Assembly: GCF_000429705.1 (NCBI RefSeq)
Contig: NZ_AUCJ01000011.1
Coordinates: 1-64,000, forward strand
DNA length: 64,000 bases
DNA from: Alteribacter aurantiacus DSM 18675
Lineage (GTDB): Bacteria > Bacillota > Bacilli > Bacillales > Salisediminibacteriaceae
Direction of reading: 5' to 3'
The notes under the pieces were generated by a model. It had not been told where the DNA came from, did not search any database, and saw only the letters and a program-made list of their open reading frames with translations. Positions 55,906 through 63,065 of this stretch are shown piece by piece; the stretch's first letter is position 1, and the number at the start of each line of letters is the position of its first letter. The position numbers and the translations under genes were made by a program.

Positions 55906-55920
55906 TATCCTAAGGGTATA
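55906..55920. promoter_or_regulatory. Degenerate CstR-type half operator
   Basis: TATCCTAAGGGTATA, one arm weaker; between the cstR promoter and the divergent glycosylase gene. Confidence 0.4.
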
Positions 55921-55999
55921 CTCTCCGATGATGAGTGTAACACGAGTACTCTCATGCTCCCAATAACTTGACTCGGATAAAAGACAGGAGGATCTTTCC

Positions 56000-56632
56000 A
56001 TGCGCATACCCGAGGAATTAGCCCGCCAAGGTCAACAGAGAATTGCCCCTTATCCAGTTGAAGGGTTTGTTTATGGGGGAGGTCCAAAGCACCCACAAAT
56101 GATGCTTGTAGGAGAAGCGCCAGGTGAAACCGAGATTCACAATGGGGTTCCTTTTACAGGTCGTGCCGGAAAAGAATTGATGGCTTTTATTGATCGGCTC
56201 GGACTTACCCGTGACCAAGTCTATATTACAAGTGCCGTGAGAAGCCGGCCATACCGGTGGGGAGAGAAAAAAACGAGGGCTGGAGAACGGGTGAAGCGAA
56301 AATACAACCGGCCTCCAACGTCAAAAGAAATTCTTGCTCACGCTCCGCTACTCGACTACGAAATTGAACATGTCAAAGCCCCGATCATCGTCACCTTAGG
56401 CAATGTAGGCCTTAAGCGATTGGCAGGTTCGGATAAAAAAATCGGTGACTGTCACGGAACACTTCTTATCCAGCCCGTTCAAAAGCTCGATGAAAACAAC
56501 CATTATGTATGGACTAAAGAGGAGTACCGTATTTTCCCCACCTACCACCCGGCATCCATCTTCTACAATCGAAGTCTTCTAGACGTCATTCATCACGATT
56601 TGGAGGAATTAAAAAAATGCTTCACCAAATAG
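56000..56632 (+). CDS. Uracil-DNA glycosylase superfamily protein
   Basis: A 210-residue protein of the uracil-DNA glycosylase fold. MMLVGEAPGETEIHNGVPFTG RAGKEL (in pieces) matches motif 1 of family 4/5-type enzymes and IFPTYHPASIFYNRSL the motif with the catalytic-side His. Thermophilic-type family 4 and 5 enzymes use four Cys for a 4Fe-4S cluster; here only two isolated Cys exist, so no cluster is expected. It would remove damaged bases such as uracil from DNA. GGAGG precedes the ATG at 56000. Divergent from the sulfur island. Confidence 0.8.
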   Translation: MRIPEELARQGQQRIAPYPVEGFVYGGGPKHPQMMLVGEAPGETEIHNGVPFTGRAGKELMAFIDRLGLTRDQVYITSAVRSRPYRWGEKKTRAGERVKRKYNRPPTSKEILAHAPLLDYEIEHVKAPIIVTLGNVGLKRLAGSDKKIGDCHGTLLIQPVQKLDENNHYVWTKEEYRIFPTYHPASIFYNRSLLDVIHHDLEELKKCFTK

Positions 56633-56666
56633 GCCTTGGATAGGTGGCAGGGTATATTGACCACAC

Positions 56667-56695
56667 AAAAGGAGCTCCCCATTGCTGGCAGCTCC
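56667..56695 (-). terminator. Terminator after the ytpB gene
   Basis: GGAGCT (56671-56676) pairs with AGCTCC (56690-56695), followed on the minus strand by TTTTG. Confidence 0.5.
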
Positions 56696-56703
56696 TACTC
56701 CTT

Positions 56704-57792
56704 TTATGCGGTCTTCTCTTTGTCTCCCACTTTTCGAAACACCCATGAGTTAAGGTAAAAGAAGAGGGTAGATATGCCTCCAAAACGGATCATACGATTG
56801 GCCACACGCTTGATTTCAGGATCCTTTTGAACCTTTTTATCAGCCAAGTAAATCGCGATGATCCCTTTATTTATTAAGGTATGAAAGCCAGGATCGGGCA
56901 TCTCACTCAAACTCGCCTCGGCCTTCTCCTTAAACAAGCCCATTCGCTCAACCATGTCTTCTTCATTTTTGTAATACGTACAGAAGTTCAGTTCATCGTC
57001 AGCCAGATCTTCTTCTTGATCAATGAAATAATCAAGAAGGATATGTAATCCTTGTGCGTAAGGGAAATAGTTCGACTTAATCCCTTCCGCTTGCTCTTTC
57101 GTGAGTGCTTCTTTAGATGCGTAAGCAGCAAGGGTATAAACCCCTAAAGTAGATCCCGTGCTCGCAGCGAACTCGTACCAGCGCATCTGTGAAAGAGCCG
57201 GATCTTGTGCCACTGTTTCCTCATACCACTTAATTAAAAGAGGCTCTCTATCCTCTTTTTTCACGTGCTTATAAACTTGCAGGTTTCGGTAGTGCAAAGA
57301 CAGTTCTTCCATAGACCCCTGCGCGCCTTCAAATCCTGGAAACGTGGCAATCTTCTCTTGGCACTTGGCCACTAGCTCTCGTAAAAAGCCATTGTCATTT
57401 TTCTGCTCACGGTGTTCATAATAAACCGTCTCATCCAGCGTTCCCGGATGGAGGGCTTGTTTTAAAGCCTCGTGTAACGAACGAAAATCATTTGGATCAA
57501 GGGATGCACTTTGGTCACATAAACTATCCAAGTAATCACAAATCACTTGATAAGAAACAATAAACCACAAGACATCTTTTCTCGCTTCCTTTTTTGTTAA
57601 AAGAGAGAATACCCCTCCCCCTTCATTATGGAACGTATTTTCGTTCACACTCTCAAGGGCGAACGCCCGAAGCTCCTCGTCTTCAATCGTTTCCGCTTTT
57701 TTACGCCATTCGTCCAAAATCTCGTGAACCTCAGGCACAACCTCTTTGTACACTTTATATACCATCGTCCACATCGTCGTCGGTGCTTTCAA
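56704..57792 (-). CDS. ytpB: Tetraprenyl-beta-curcumene synthase (YtpB family, DUF2600)
   Basis: A 362-residue large terpene synthase of the YtpB/DUF2600 family that cyclises tetraprenyl diphosphate to tetraprenyl-beta-curcumene, precursor of C35 sesquarterpenes reported in Bacillus spores. Metal-binding acidic motifs are seen: VICDYLDSLCDQSASLD and HILLDYFIDQEEDLADDE; NENTFHNEGGGVFSLLTK is another family mark. The start is TTG at 57792 with GGGAGG 8 bases before it. The cyclase partner is not in the window. Monocistronic. Confidence 0.92.
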   Translation of the reverse strand: MKAPTTMWTMVYKVYKEVVPEVHEILDEWRKKAETIEDEELRAFALESVNENTFHNEGGGVFSLLTKKEARKDVLWFIVSYQVICDYLDSLCDQSASLDPNDFRSLHEALKQALHPGTLDETVYYEHREQKNDNGFLRELVAKCQEKIATFPGFEGAQGSMEELSLHYRNLQVYKHVKKEDREPLLIKWYEETVAQDPALSQMRWYEFAASTGSTLGVYTLAAYASKEALTKEQAEGIKSNYFPYAQGLHILLDYFIDQEEDLADDELNFCTYYKNEEDMVERMGLFKEKAEASLSEMPDPGFHTLINKGIIAIYLADKKVQKDPEIKRVANRMIRFGGISTLFFYLNSWVFRKVGDKEKTA

Positions 57793-57904
57793 CGTTTCTG
57801 CCTCCCAAGGTTCAAATTCTGTTCAGTATCTTCTTCTATTATCTGTCGTAACCCCACTAGAATGCAAGTACGTAAGTCTCATAGAAAGTGAATGTGAAAT
57901 TGTA

Positions 57905-57955
57905 AACACAGGGTCTGGCACCATGTGAACCTTTGAACAGCGGGTCAGACCCCAA
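57905..57955. repeat. GGTGCCAGGCAC dispersed repeat, copy 5
   Basis: ACACAGGGTCTGGCACCATG then GAACAGCGGGTCAGACCCC: two half-units of the family. The rest of 57793-58069 contains no gene. Confidence 0.6.
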
Positions 57956-58069
57956 TAAACGATTCTGAATTGACGGACTTCTACTGATTTTGTTTAATGC
58001 TGTTTTTCCTGGGGTAGAGACACTTGTGACATAAAAATAATCATACTACTTACTCGGAGGTTTTTTGAC

Positions 58070-58666
58070 ATGAAGAAATTCGGACTATCTATTGCAACTG
58101 TAGCACTTACATTCACAATGGCTGCTTGTGGGGATGCTGAAGAACAGCAAGACGACACAGCAACAGATGAGAATGGTGAGGTAGAACAGCACGAAGAAGA
58201 CGAAGATGATGATGACGAGCTAGGTCTTGACGATGATGAAGCTACTGATGACGCAGATATGGCAGACGAAGCTTCTGACGCTTGGTACGAAGACCTTAAC
58301 TTTATAGACTTCCAGCTTGACGCTCAGTACGAAGAGGGAGATTACAGCGTGGAGTACAATTATAATGAAGGAACTCCAGAAGCAACGATCGAAGATAACC
58401 GTCACGAAGAAGAGCTTACAATGGAAGGTGACGAAGCACTAAACGAACTTGAACAAAACCTTCCTGAGATGGATCTAACTGCTGAAATGAGCGAAGATGA
58501 GATTAGAGACGCAGCAGTTGAAGCTTTCCAACTTGATGAAACGTATGAAGAATTAAACGTAACCGTTCAATTTAAAGATGACGTTCCAGGCGAAGACGAT
58601 GGCCTTATGGACGACGAAGATGAAATGGACGTAGAAGACGAGAACGACGAAGAAGACGATCAGTAA
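58070..58666 (+). CDS. YusW-like acidic lipoprotein, copy 2
   Basis: A 198-residue lipoprotein related to the one at 31674: signal MKKFGLSIATVALTFTMAAC (Cys20), an Asp/Glu/Gln linker of about 55 residues, the YusW-like domain (DAWYEDLNFIDFQLDAQYEE, TAEMSEDEIRDAAVEAFQLD), and an acidic tail ending DENDEEDDQ. GGAGG precedes the ATG. It has its own terminator. Two paralogues 26 kb apart suggest family expansion in this lineage; function unknown. Confidence 0.8.
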   Translation: MKKFGLSIATVALTFTMAACGDAEEQQDDTATDENGEVEQHEEDEDDDDELGLDDDEATDDADMADEASDAWYEDLNFIDFQLDAQYEEGDYSVEYNYNEGTPEATIEDNRHEEELTMEGDEALNELEQNLPEMDLTAEMSEDEIRDAAVEAFQLDETYEELNVTVQFKDDVPGEDDGLMDDEDEMDVEDENDEEDDQ

Positions 58667-58674
58667 TTTGAATG

Positions 58675-58708
58675 AAAGCCAAGTGCATACGATGCACTTG
58701 GCTTTTTT
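58675..58708 (+). terminator. Terminator after YusW-like copy 2
   Basis: AAAGCCAAGTGCAT (58675-58688) pairs perfectly with ATGCACTTGGCTTT (58692-58705), with further T. Confidence 0.9.
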
Positions 58709-58748
58709 ATTTTACGGTGCTTAACACATCTATACCTGTTTATCGTTC

Positions 58749-59105
58749 TTAAACCTGCTCTAACGTGCTTTTTAAATCAGTTAACACCTTTTCTCTGTTC
58801 TTATACTCTTCTTCTCCAGCACCTTCCCACATCTCAAGATCTGCCCCACCTATTATTAACTTTATTGTTGTTACTTTTACATCTTCCTGAAGACAGTTCT
58901 TCTCCAGTTGAACAGCCGCTAGACCATAAAAAACGAGAGAAAGAATTTCCTGATCCTCATCAAAACTGTACTCTTCCAGGTAATCTTCCAGTACAAATTC
59001 CGTTGCTTCCTTTGGAGAATGTCCTTGCTCCAAGTAATCAAGAAACTCATCCCTTACATCACAAGCGGTATCATCATCAAAAATCCCCGTGTCCCAGGCT
59101 CCCAC
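58749..59105 (-). CDS. DUF4259 family protein
   Basis: A 118-residue acidic cytosolic protein of the DUF4259 family: MGAWDTGIFDDDTACDVRDE at the N-terminus is the family signature, followed by helical segments with LSLVFYGLAAVQLEKNCLQE. GGAGG precedes the ATG. Role unknown; in other genomes such proteins are found near immunity-type loci, but nothing here supports that. Convergent with YusW copy 2. Confidence 0.85.
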   Translation of the reverse strand: MGAWDTGIFDDDTACDVRDEFLDYLEQGHSPKEATEFVLEDYLEEYSFDEDQEILSLVFYGLAAVQLEKNCLQEDVKVTTIKLIIGGADLEMWEGAGEEEYKNREKVLTDLKSTLEQV

Positions 59106-59181
59106 TCGTACATTCCTCCTATTAATCGTATAAAGACAACTTATAGATTCAATTCAACGACGAGATAAACCTTCTTTTGAT

Positions 59182-59225
59182 GGTGCCAGGCACTGTGTGA
59201 GATCGCGAACACAGTGCCTGGCACC
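59182..59225. repeat. GGTGCCAGGCAC dispersed repeat, copy 6
   Basis: GGTGCCAGGCACTGTGTG inverted against CACAGTGCCTGGCACC; the cleanest copy in the window. Confidence 0.85.
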
Positions 59226-59325
59226 CGCAAAAAGAAATTATTTGTGACATATTGCGACATTATCTTCTCTCCATTTTTGCTAGAATAAGACAAGTTCTTT
59301 AAATACTGAAAAAAGGAGCGTGCGT

Positions 59326-60111
59326 ATGAACGAGTTATCAACGGGATGGAAGATTCGACACTCCCTCTATTTTTTATGGTTTTTAACGGTCTTCTTCTTT
59401 TTTATTGCGTTTCTTCACATCGGATTGCGAACGAGAAATAAGCGGTGGATGCTCTATAGTTTACTTTACTTTTTACCTTTACTAGTTAGTTTTATCTTCT
59501 TCATCTTAGATGTGTTGCCTACTCTGGAGTACATGCTTTTTCTCTTATTTTTTGTAGGACTTGTACTCGGTCTAGTCCACGCCATTGTCATTCGAAAAGA
59601 GTATCTCCATGCTTTGGCTAAAAGACAGAGAAAACTGGACGGCAGTTCAACGAAGCCCGTCAATACTCAAGAAACCATCACTAAAATTAACGAGGATCCT
59701 GTAAGAAGAGAAAGTCTAATCGAAGCTAAGAAAAAGATGAAAACGGGTTGGACAGCAGGTTTTATCCTTGCTTCTCTAAACATTGTCATTGTCTTGTTTA
59801 TCCTATTTTTCAATCCTAACTTCCTCGGAGTGCCTTGGGCTGAGAGTTTCATTGATATATTTATCTTGTTTTTGCTCAGTTTTGGCGTGTACAAAGGAAG
59901 TAGGGCGTGCGCAATCATTTTGCTCGCTTATTACTTGTTCAACCAACTTTTTCTTCGACTAACAACGGACCTTACAAATGTCGGATCCCTTATTGTAGTA
60001 GCCCTGTTTTCCTACCTTTTTATACAAGGGATCAGAGGTACATTTGAATATCAGCGTCTAAAGAAAGAGTCTCTTCAAGAAACGAACGAACATTCATCAC
60101 AAGGGGTATAA
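59326..60111 (+). CDS. Multi-pass membrane protein of unknown function
   Basis: A 261-residue integral membrane protein with about seven hydrophobic helices: three at the N-terminus (YFLWFLTVFFFFIAFLHIGL, LLYFLPLLVSFIFFILDVLP, MLFLLFFVGLVLGLVHAIVI), a cytoplasmic loop of about 60 charged residues (AKRQRKLDGSSTKPVNTQET), then three or four more. I do not recognise a family. ATG 59326 follows AAAAGGAG; GTG 59320 is less likely. A terminator follows, so it stands alone. Confidence 0.75.
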   Translation: MNELSTGWKIRHSLYFLWFLTVFFFFIAFLHIGLRTRNKRWMLYSLLYFLPLLVSFIFFILDVLPTLEYMLFLLFFVGLVLGLVHAIVIRKEYLHALAKRQRKLDGSSTKPVNTQETITKINEDPVRRESLIEAKKKMKTGWTAGFILASLNIVIVLFILFFNPNFLGVPWAESFIDIFILFLLSFGVYKGSRACAIILLAYYLFNQLFLRLTTDLTNVGSLIVVALFSYLFIQGIRGTFEYQRLKKESLQETNEHSSQGV

Positions 60112-60120
60112 CCTGATTTG

Positions 60121-60168
60121 GAGGTTGAGCAAAAGGACAAGCTTTCTTTGCGATCAACCTCTTTTTTT
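60121..60168 (+). terminator. Terminator after the membrane protein gene
   Basis: GAGGTTGA (60121-60128) pairs with TCAACCTC (60154-60161), followed by T. Confidence 0.65.
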
Positions 60169-60257
60169 ACCATCACTAATACTTGCTAATAGACAGCATT
60201 ACTTGAAGGCATTGAAAACTTTTTGCAGTGCCTTCTCACCTTACCTGGAGGCCGCAT

Positions 60258-60713
60258 ATGAAACGATTAACGAAACGTTTGATTCTTGAAGCGTGCAACG
60301 AAGATTCCCTCAATTATAAAACAGCAGAGGACTTTTCATTTCGCCCTCACATCCTCACTTATACTGAAAACGCCAAAAGCGATTCCTCACTTGCCGGTTG
60401 GGGGCCATGGCTGATGATCGATCGCGAGACGCACACCGTCATTGGTGACGGAGGGTTTAAAGGCAAACCGGACAGGAGTGGCTCTGTGGAGATCGGCTAC
60501 GCCATCGTCCCTTCTTATCAAAACAATGGATTTGCTACTGAAACAGTCGCTGCCTTGATTCAATGGGGTTTTGCAACCGGCCACGTAAACGAAATAAAGG
60601 CCGAATGTCACTCCGATAACGTCCCATCGATCCGTGTACTGGAAAAGGTAGGGATGAGGCGGGAAAACGAAGCAGAGCAGATGATTTATTGGACGTTAAA
60701 AAAAGACGGGTAA
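60258..60713 (+). CDS. GNAT acetyltransferase, RimJ/RimL type
   Basis: A 151-residue acetyltransferase starting MKRLTKRLILEACNEDSLNY, with MIDRETHTVIGDGGFKG, then EIGYAIVPSYQNNGFATETV (acetyl-CoA binding) and RVLEKVGMRRENEAEQMIYW. This is the RimJ/RimL-like branch, which includes N-terminal and small-molecule acetylases. ATG 60258 follows TGGAGG; the frame from 60228 is not supported. Substrate unknown. Confidence 0.85.
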   Translation: MKRLTKRLILEACNEDSLNYKTAEDFSFRPHILTYTENAKSDSSLAGWGPWLMIDRETHTVIGDGGFKGKPDRSGSVEIGYAIVPSYQNNGFATETVAALIQWGFATGHVNEIKAECHSDNVPSIRVLEKVGMRRENEAEQMIYWTLKKDG

Positions 60714-60738
60714 AGGATTGTATCCCTTGACCCGTCTT
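60703..60738. terminator. Bidirectional terminator
   Basis: AAGACGGGT pairs with ACCCGTCTT and a nested GGAT/ATCC tip; the left arm overlaps the last codons of the GNAT gene. Serves the convergent GNAT and S66 genes. Confidence 0.8.
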
Positions 60739-60747
60739 CTCTGCCTT

Positions 60748-61764
60748 TTATGCTTTAAAAAACTGTTCAATGGTCCCTTTTCCTTTATCTACAGAAACCG
60801 TTGCATAGGCACCATTAACGAGGGTCACTTGAGGAGGAACATGACCGCAGTCCACGTCATAGATCACTGGAACACCTAACTCATGCGCCATCTCCTTATA
60901 GACATCCTCCGCCGTATAGTTCTCCACCGGTGTGTTAGACGCACTTCTCCCGAACAAAATACCGGAACAATGATCAAACCACCCTGCCATTTTCATCTGA
61001 ACCAAACATCGCTTTAGATCCGTTGTGCTCAAATCACAGTTTTCAAAGTACCAAAGAATCGGTTCCCCGTTGATTCGCTCCGCCTGGAAGGCTTTCACAT
61101 CACCAAATGGTGTACCTACGAGGTGATGAATCACATCAATACATCCCCCAAGTAAACGCCCTTCCACCTTCTCCTTCGAACCCGAAACCGTCTTCCACTC
61201 TGTCTTTTCGTCCAAGTGAAAAACCCATGGTGTCGGGTTGTCAAACTGCCACTGTGTTTGGTAAAAATCAGAAGAGTATTGGACAACGGATTCACCCGTT
61301 GCTGTTTGAAGGACTCGCTCCCACATGGCGGTTGTTTTGTCTGTTTCTTCTCCTCGAAGATCAACAAAGTTTGTCCCGTGAGCAGTAGCCAGACCCGTGT
61401 TTACGGTAATTGCCAGTAAAAGAAGACTGGTGTCCGAATAGCCAAGAATCCACTTTTCTTTCACTCTATCAAACTGAAGATGTTCTAGGATTTCAATGAG
61501 TAGCTCGCCACCCCACGGAGGGATGATGGCACCCGTTGTCTCATCTTTTAACACCTCGTTCAGTTCTTTTGCCCTCTTCTTTGCAGGTGCCGACTTTGCC
61601 TTGTCCTGTGTCCAAGCGGTATTGCCGCACGTCACACGATATCCATTCTGTTCAAAGCGTGCTACGGCTTCTTTTAGAATCGGATGAAGCCCTTTATCCA
61701 CACCCGATGACGGTGCCGTCACGGCGATCGTGTCCCCTTTTGTTAATACTGGATAAATAATCAT
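60748..61764 (-). CDS. S66 family LD-carboxypeptidase / MccF-like
   Basis: A 338-residue serine peptidase of the S66 family. Visible: GDTIAVTAPSSGVDKGLHPI, the nucleophile in ILGYSDTSLLLLA, EGRLLGGCIDVIHHLVGTPF, and the His in DVDCGHVPPQVTLVNGA. Members are either LD-carboxypeptidases that trim murein tetrapeptides or MccF-like enzymes that inactivate microcin C-type nucleotide peptides; the length and the GYSD motif fit both, with more MccF-like features. ATG 61764 follows GGGAGGG. Cytosolic, monocistronic. Confidence 0.85.
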   Translation of the reverse strand: MIIYPVLTKGDTIAVTAPSSGVDKGLHPILKEAVARFEQNGYRVTCGNTAWTQDKAKSAPAKKRAKELNEVLKDETTGAIIPPWGGELLIEILEHLQFDRVKEKWILGYSDTSLLLLAITVNTGLATAHGTNFVDLRGEETDKTTAMWERVLQTATGESVVQYSSDFYQTQWQFDNPTPWVFHLDEKTEWKTVSGSKEKVEGRLLGGCIDVIHHLVGTPFGDVKAFQAERINGEPILWYFENCDLSTTDLKRCLVQMKMAGWFDHCSGILFGRSASNTPVENYTAEDVYKEMAHELGVPVIYDVDCGHVPPQVTLVNGAYATVSVDKGKGTIEQFFKA

Positions 61765-61889
61765 ACGTACCCTCCCCATATCGTCATCGTCCCCCTTATA
61801 TCAACATCTTTTTCATTTCAAATAAACGTTTAATTAGTTTGTGAAAAAGATCGAATCTAAGGAATATTTATCCTATTTTATCACACCAA

Positions 61890-61926
61890 AATAAAAAGAA
61901 CCGCACCTCATTGTAAGGTACAGTTC
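61890..61926 (-). terminator. Terminator after the phnA gene
   Basis: GAACCGCACCT (61898-61908) pairs with AGGTACAGTTC (61916-61926) with two mismatches; T-run on the minus strand. Confidence 0.75.
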
Positions 61927-61931
61927 CTATT

Positions 61932-62270
61932 TTAGATCTTTTTTACAAACTCAGACTTTAGCTTCATGGCGCCAAAACCGTCAATCTTACAGTCAATATC
62001 GTGATCCCCGTCTACAAGACGAATGTTCTTCACCTTCGTCCCTTGCTTTACAGCAGAAGAACTACCTTTAATCTTCAAATCTTTGATGACGGTCACCGTA
62101 TCTCCGTCTGAAAGAACGTTTCCATTCGCGTCACGAATGACCGTCTCTTCTTCCGTAGTCGCTTGATCTCCCGCTGTCCATTCATGAGCGCACTCCGGAC
62201 AAACAAGAAGGTTTCCATCTTCATATGTATATTCAGACCCGCACTCCGGGCAATGTGGCAGTTCGGTCAT
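61932..62270 (-). CDS. PhnA/YjdM family zinc-ribbon protein
   Basis: A 112-residue protein. N-terminal zinc ribbon with LPHCPECGSEYTYEDG and LVCPECAHEW (two CxxC), followed by the PhnA domain (VIRDANGNVLSDGDTVTVIK, DLKIKGSSSAVKQGTKVKNI RLVDGDHDIDCKI in pieces). Despite the old name it is not part of the phosphonate lyase; its role is undefined. ATG 62270 preceded by GGAGGG. Single gene. A GATATCATATC-centred hairpin (62311-62335) lies just upstream. Confidence 0.9.
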   Translation of the reverse strand: MTELPHCPECGSEYTYEDGNLLVCPECAHEWTAGDQATTEEETVIRDANGNVLSDGDTVTVIKDLKIKGSSSAVKQGTKVKNIRLVDGDHDIDCKIDGFGAMKLKSEFVKKI

Positions 62271-62376
62271 TTTTCAACCCTCCGGTTATGTAATGAGGTA
62301 AAGAAGAACCCCTTCAGATATCATATCCGAAGGGGAAATCCTGTGCAACAGGCTTTATTAACGTTTAAGTAAACTG

Positions 62377-62802
62377 CTATTGGCTTTTCAGCCTCTCTTC
62401 TTTTTGCAAGAATTCACGGAAAACAGATACTCTATCTGTATTACGCGCACGTAACTTTTTCAAAAAAATCTTCTTGTCTGCTTTTGAAAAGTAGACACTC
62501 GCTTTTATCCTTTTGCGAATATGCGCCAGCTTTTTAACTTGGGCAATTCGTTTTTGATAAAACGCCTCTATGAATAGAGCAATGCTTAATGCCCCAATAA
62601 TCGATTGTACCAGCTGAAAAAGTTGTTGATCTGAGATGGCCAGTGGATTAAATACCAAGTAGTACAAGCAAAGAAGTGTATTGCAAAACAGCAACGTGGC
62701 GAAAACACCGAAAATAAAGGCATTCCTGTAAAAAGACCGGGATACTTTTCTCATATAGCGGATCTCGTGATTAACGTGCAACTCTGTATAACCCACAAAC
62801 AA
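62377..62802 (-). CDS. Small membrane protein with basic C-terminal tail
   Basis: A 141-residue protein with two membrane helices (AFIFGVFATLLFCNTLLCLY and QSIIGALSIALFIEAFY) and a highly basic cytoplasmic tail (QKRIAQVKKLAHIRKRIKAS). Not recognised as a named family. It starts at 62802 or at a downstream ATG (62754, MRKVSRSFYRNAF). A CCCCTTC/GAAGGGG hairpin lies past the stop. Confidence 0.6.
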   Translation of the reverse strand: MFVGYTELHVNHEIRYMRKVSRSFYRNAFIFGVFATLLFCNTLLCLYYLVFNPLAISDQQLFQLVQSIIGALSIALFIEAFYQKRIAQVKKLAHIRKRIKASVYFSKADKKIFLKKLRARNTDRVSVFREFLQKEERLKSQ

Positions 62803-63006
62803 TCATTCCTCTCAGAATCAAATTAGGAGACAATGCAACCTTTCAATTCATCAGTAAATATTACTTTATAGGAGGTATGAAATCAACGTTAAGTTTTTCC
62901 TAATAAGAACAAAATCGAAAGGTCACTAGTTACGAGCTAGCTAAATCAGGGTCATAAAGAGATTCGCCCTAAAAAGTGATCTTCATTACATATATGCTAG
63001 ACAATG
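62803..63006. other. Non-coding stretch
   Basis: No supportable gene or clear RNA element; AGGAGG-like sequence at 62872 on the plus strand is not followed by an open frame. Confidence 0.4.
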
Positions 63007-63041
63007 AGAAAAACCCCGCTTGAGTTCATACTCAAACGAGG
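63007..63041 (-). terminator. Terminator after the FIMAH exoprotein gene
   Basis: CCCCGCTTGAGT (63014-63025) pairs with ACTCAAACGAGG (63030-63041); T-run on the minus strand. Confidence 0.85.
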
Positions 63042-63065
63042 ATTTTCCGTTACGGTCAAACGACC

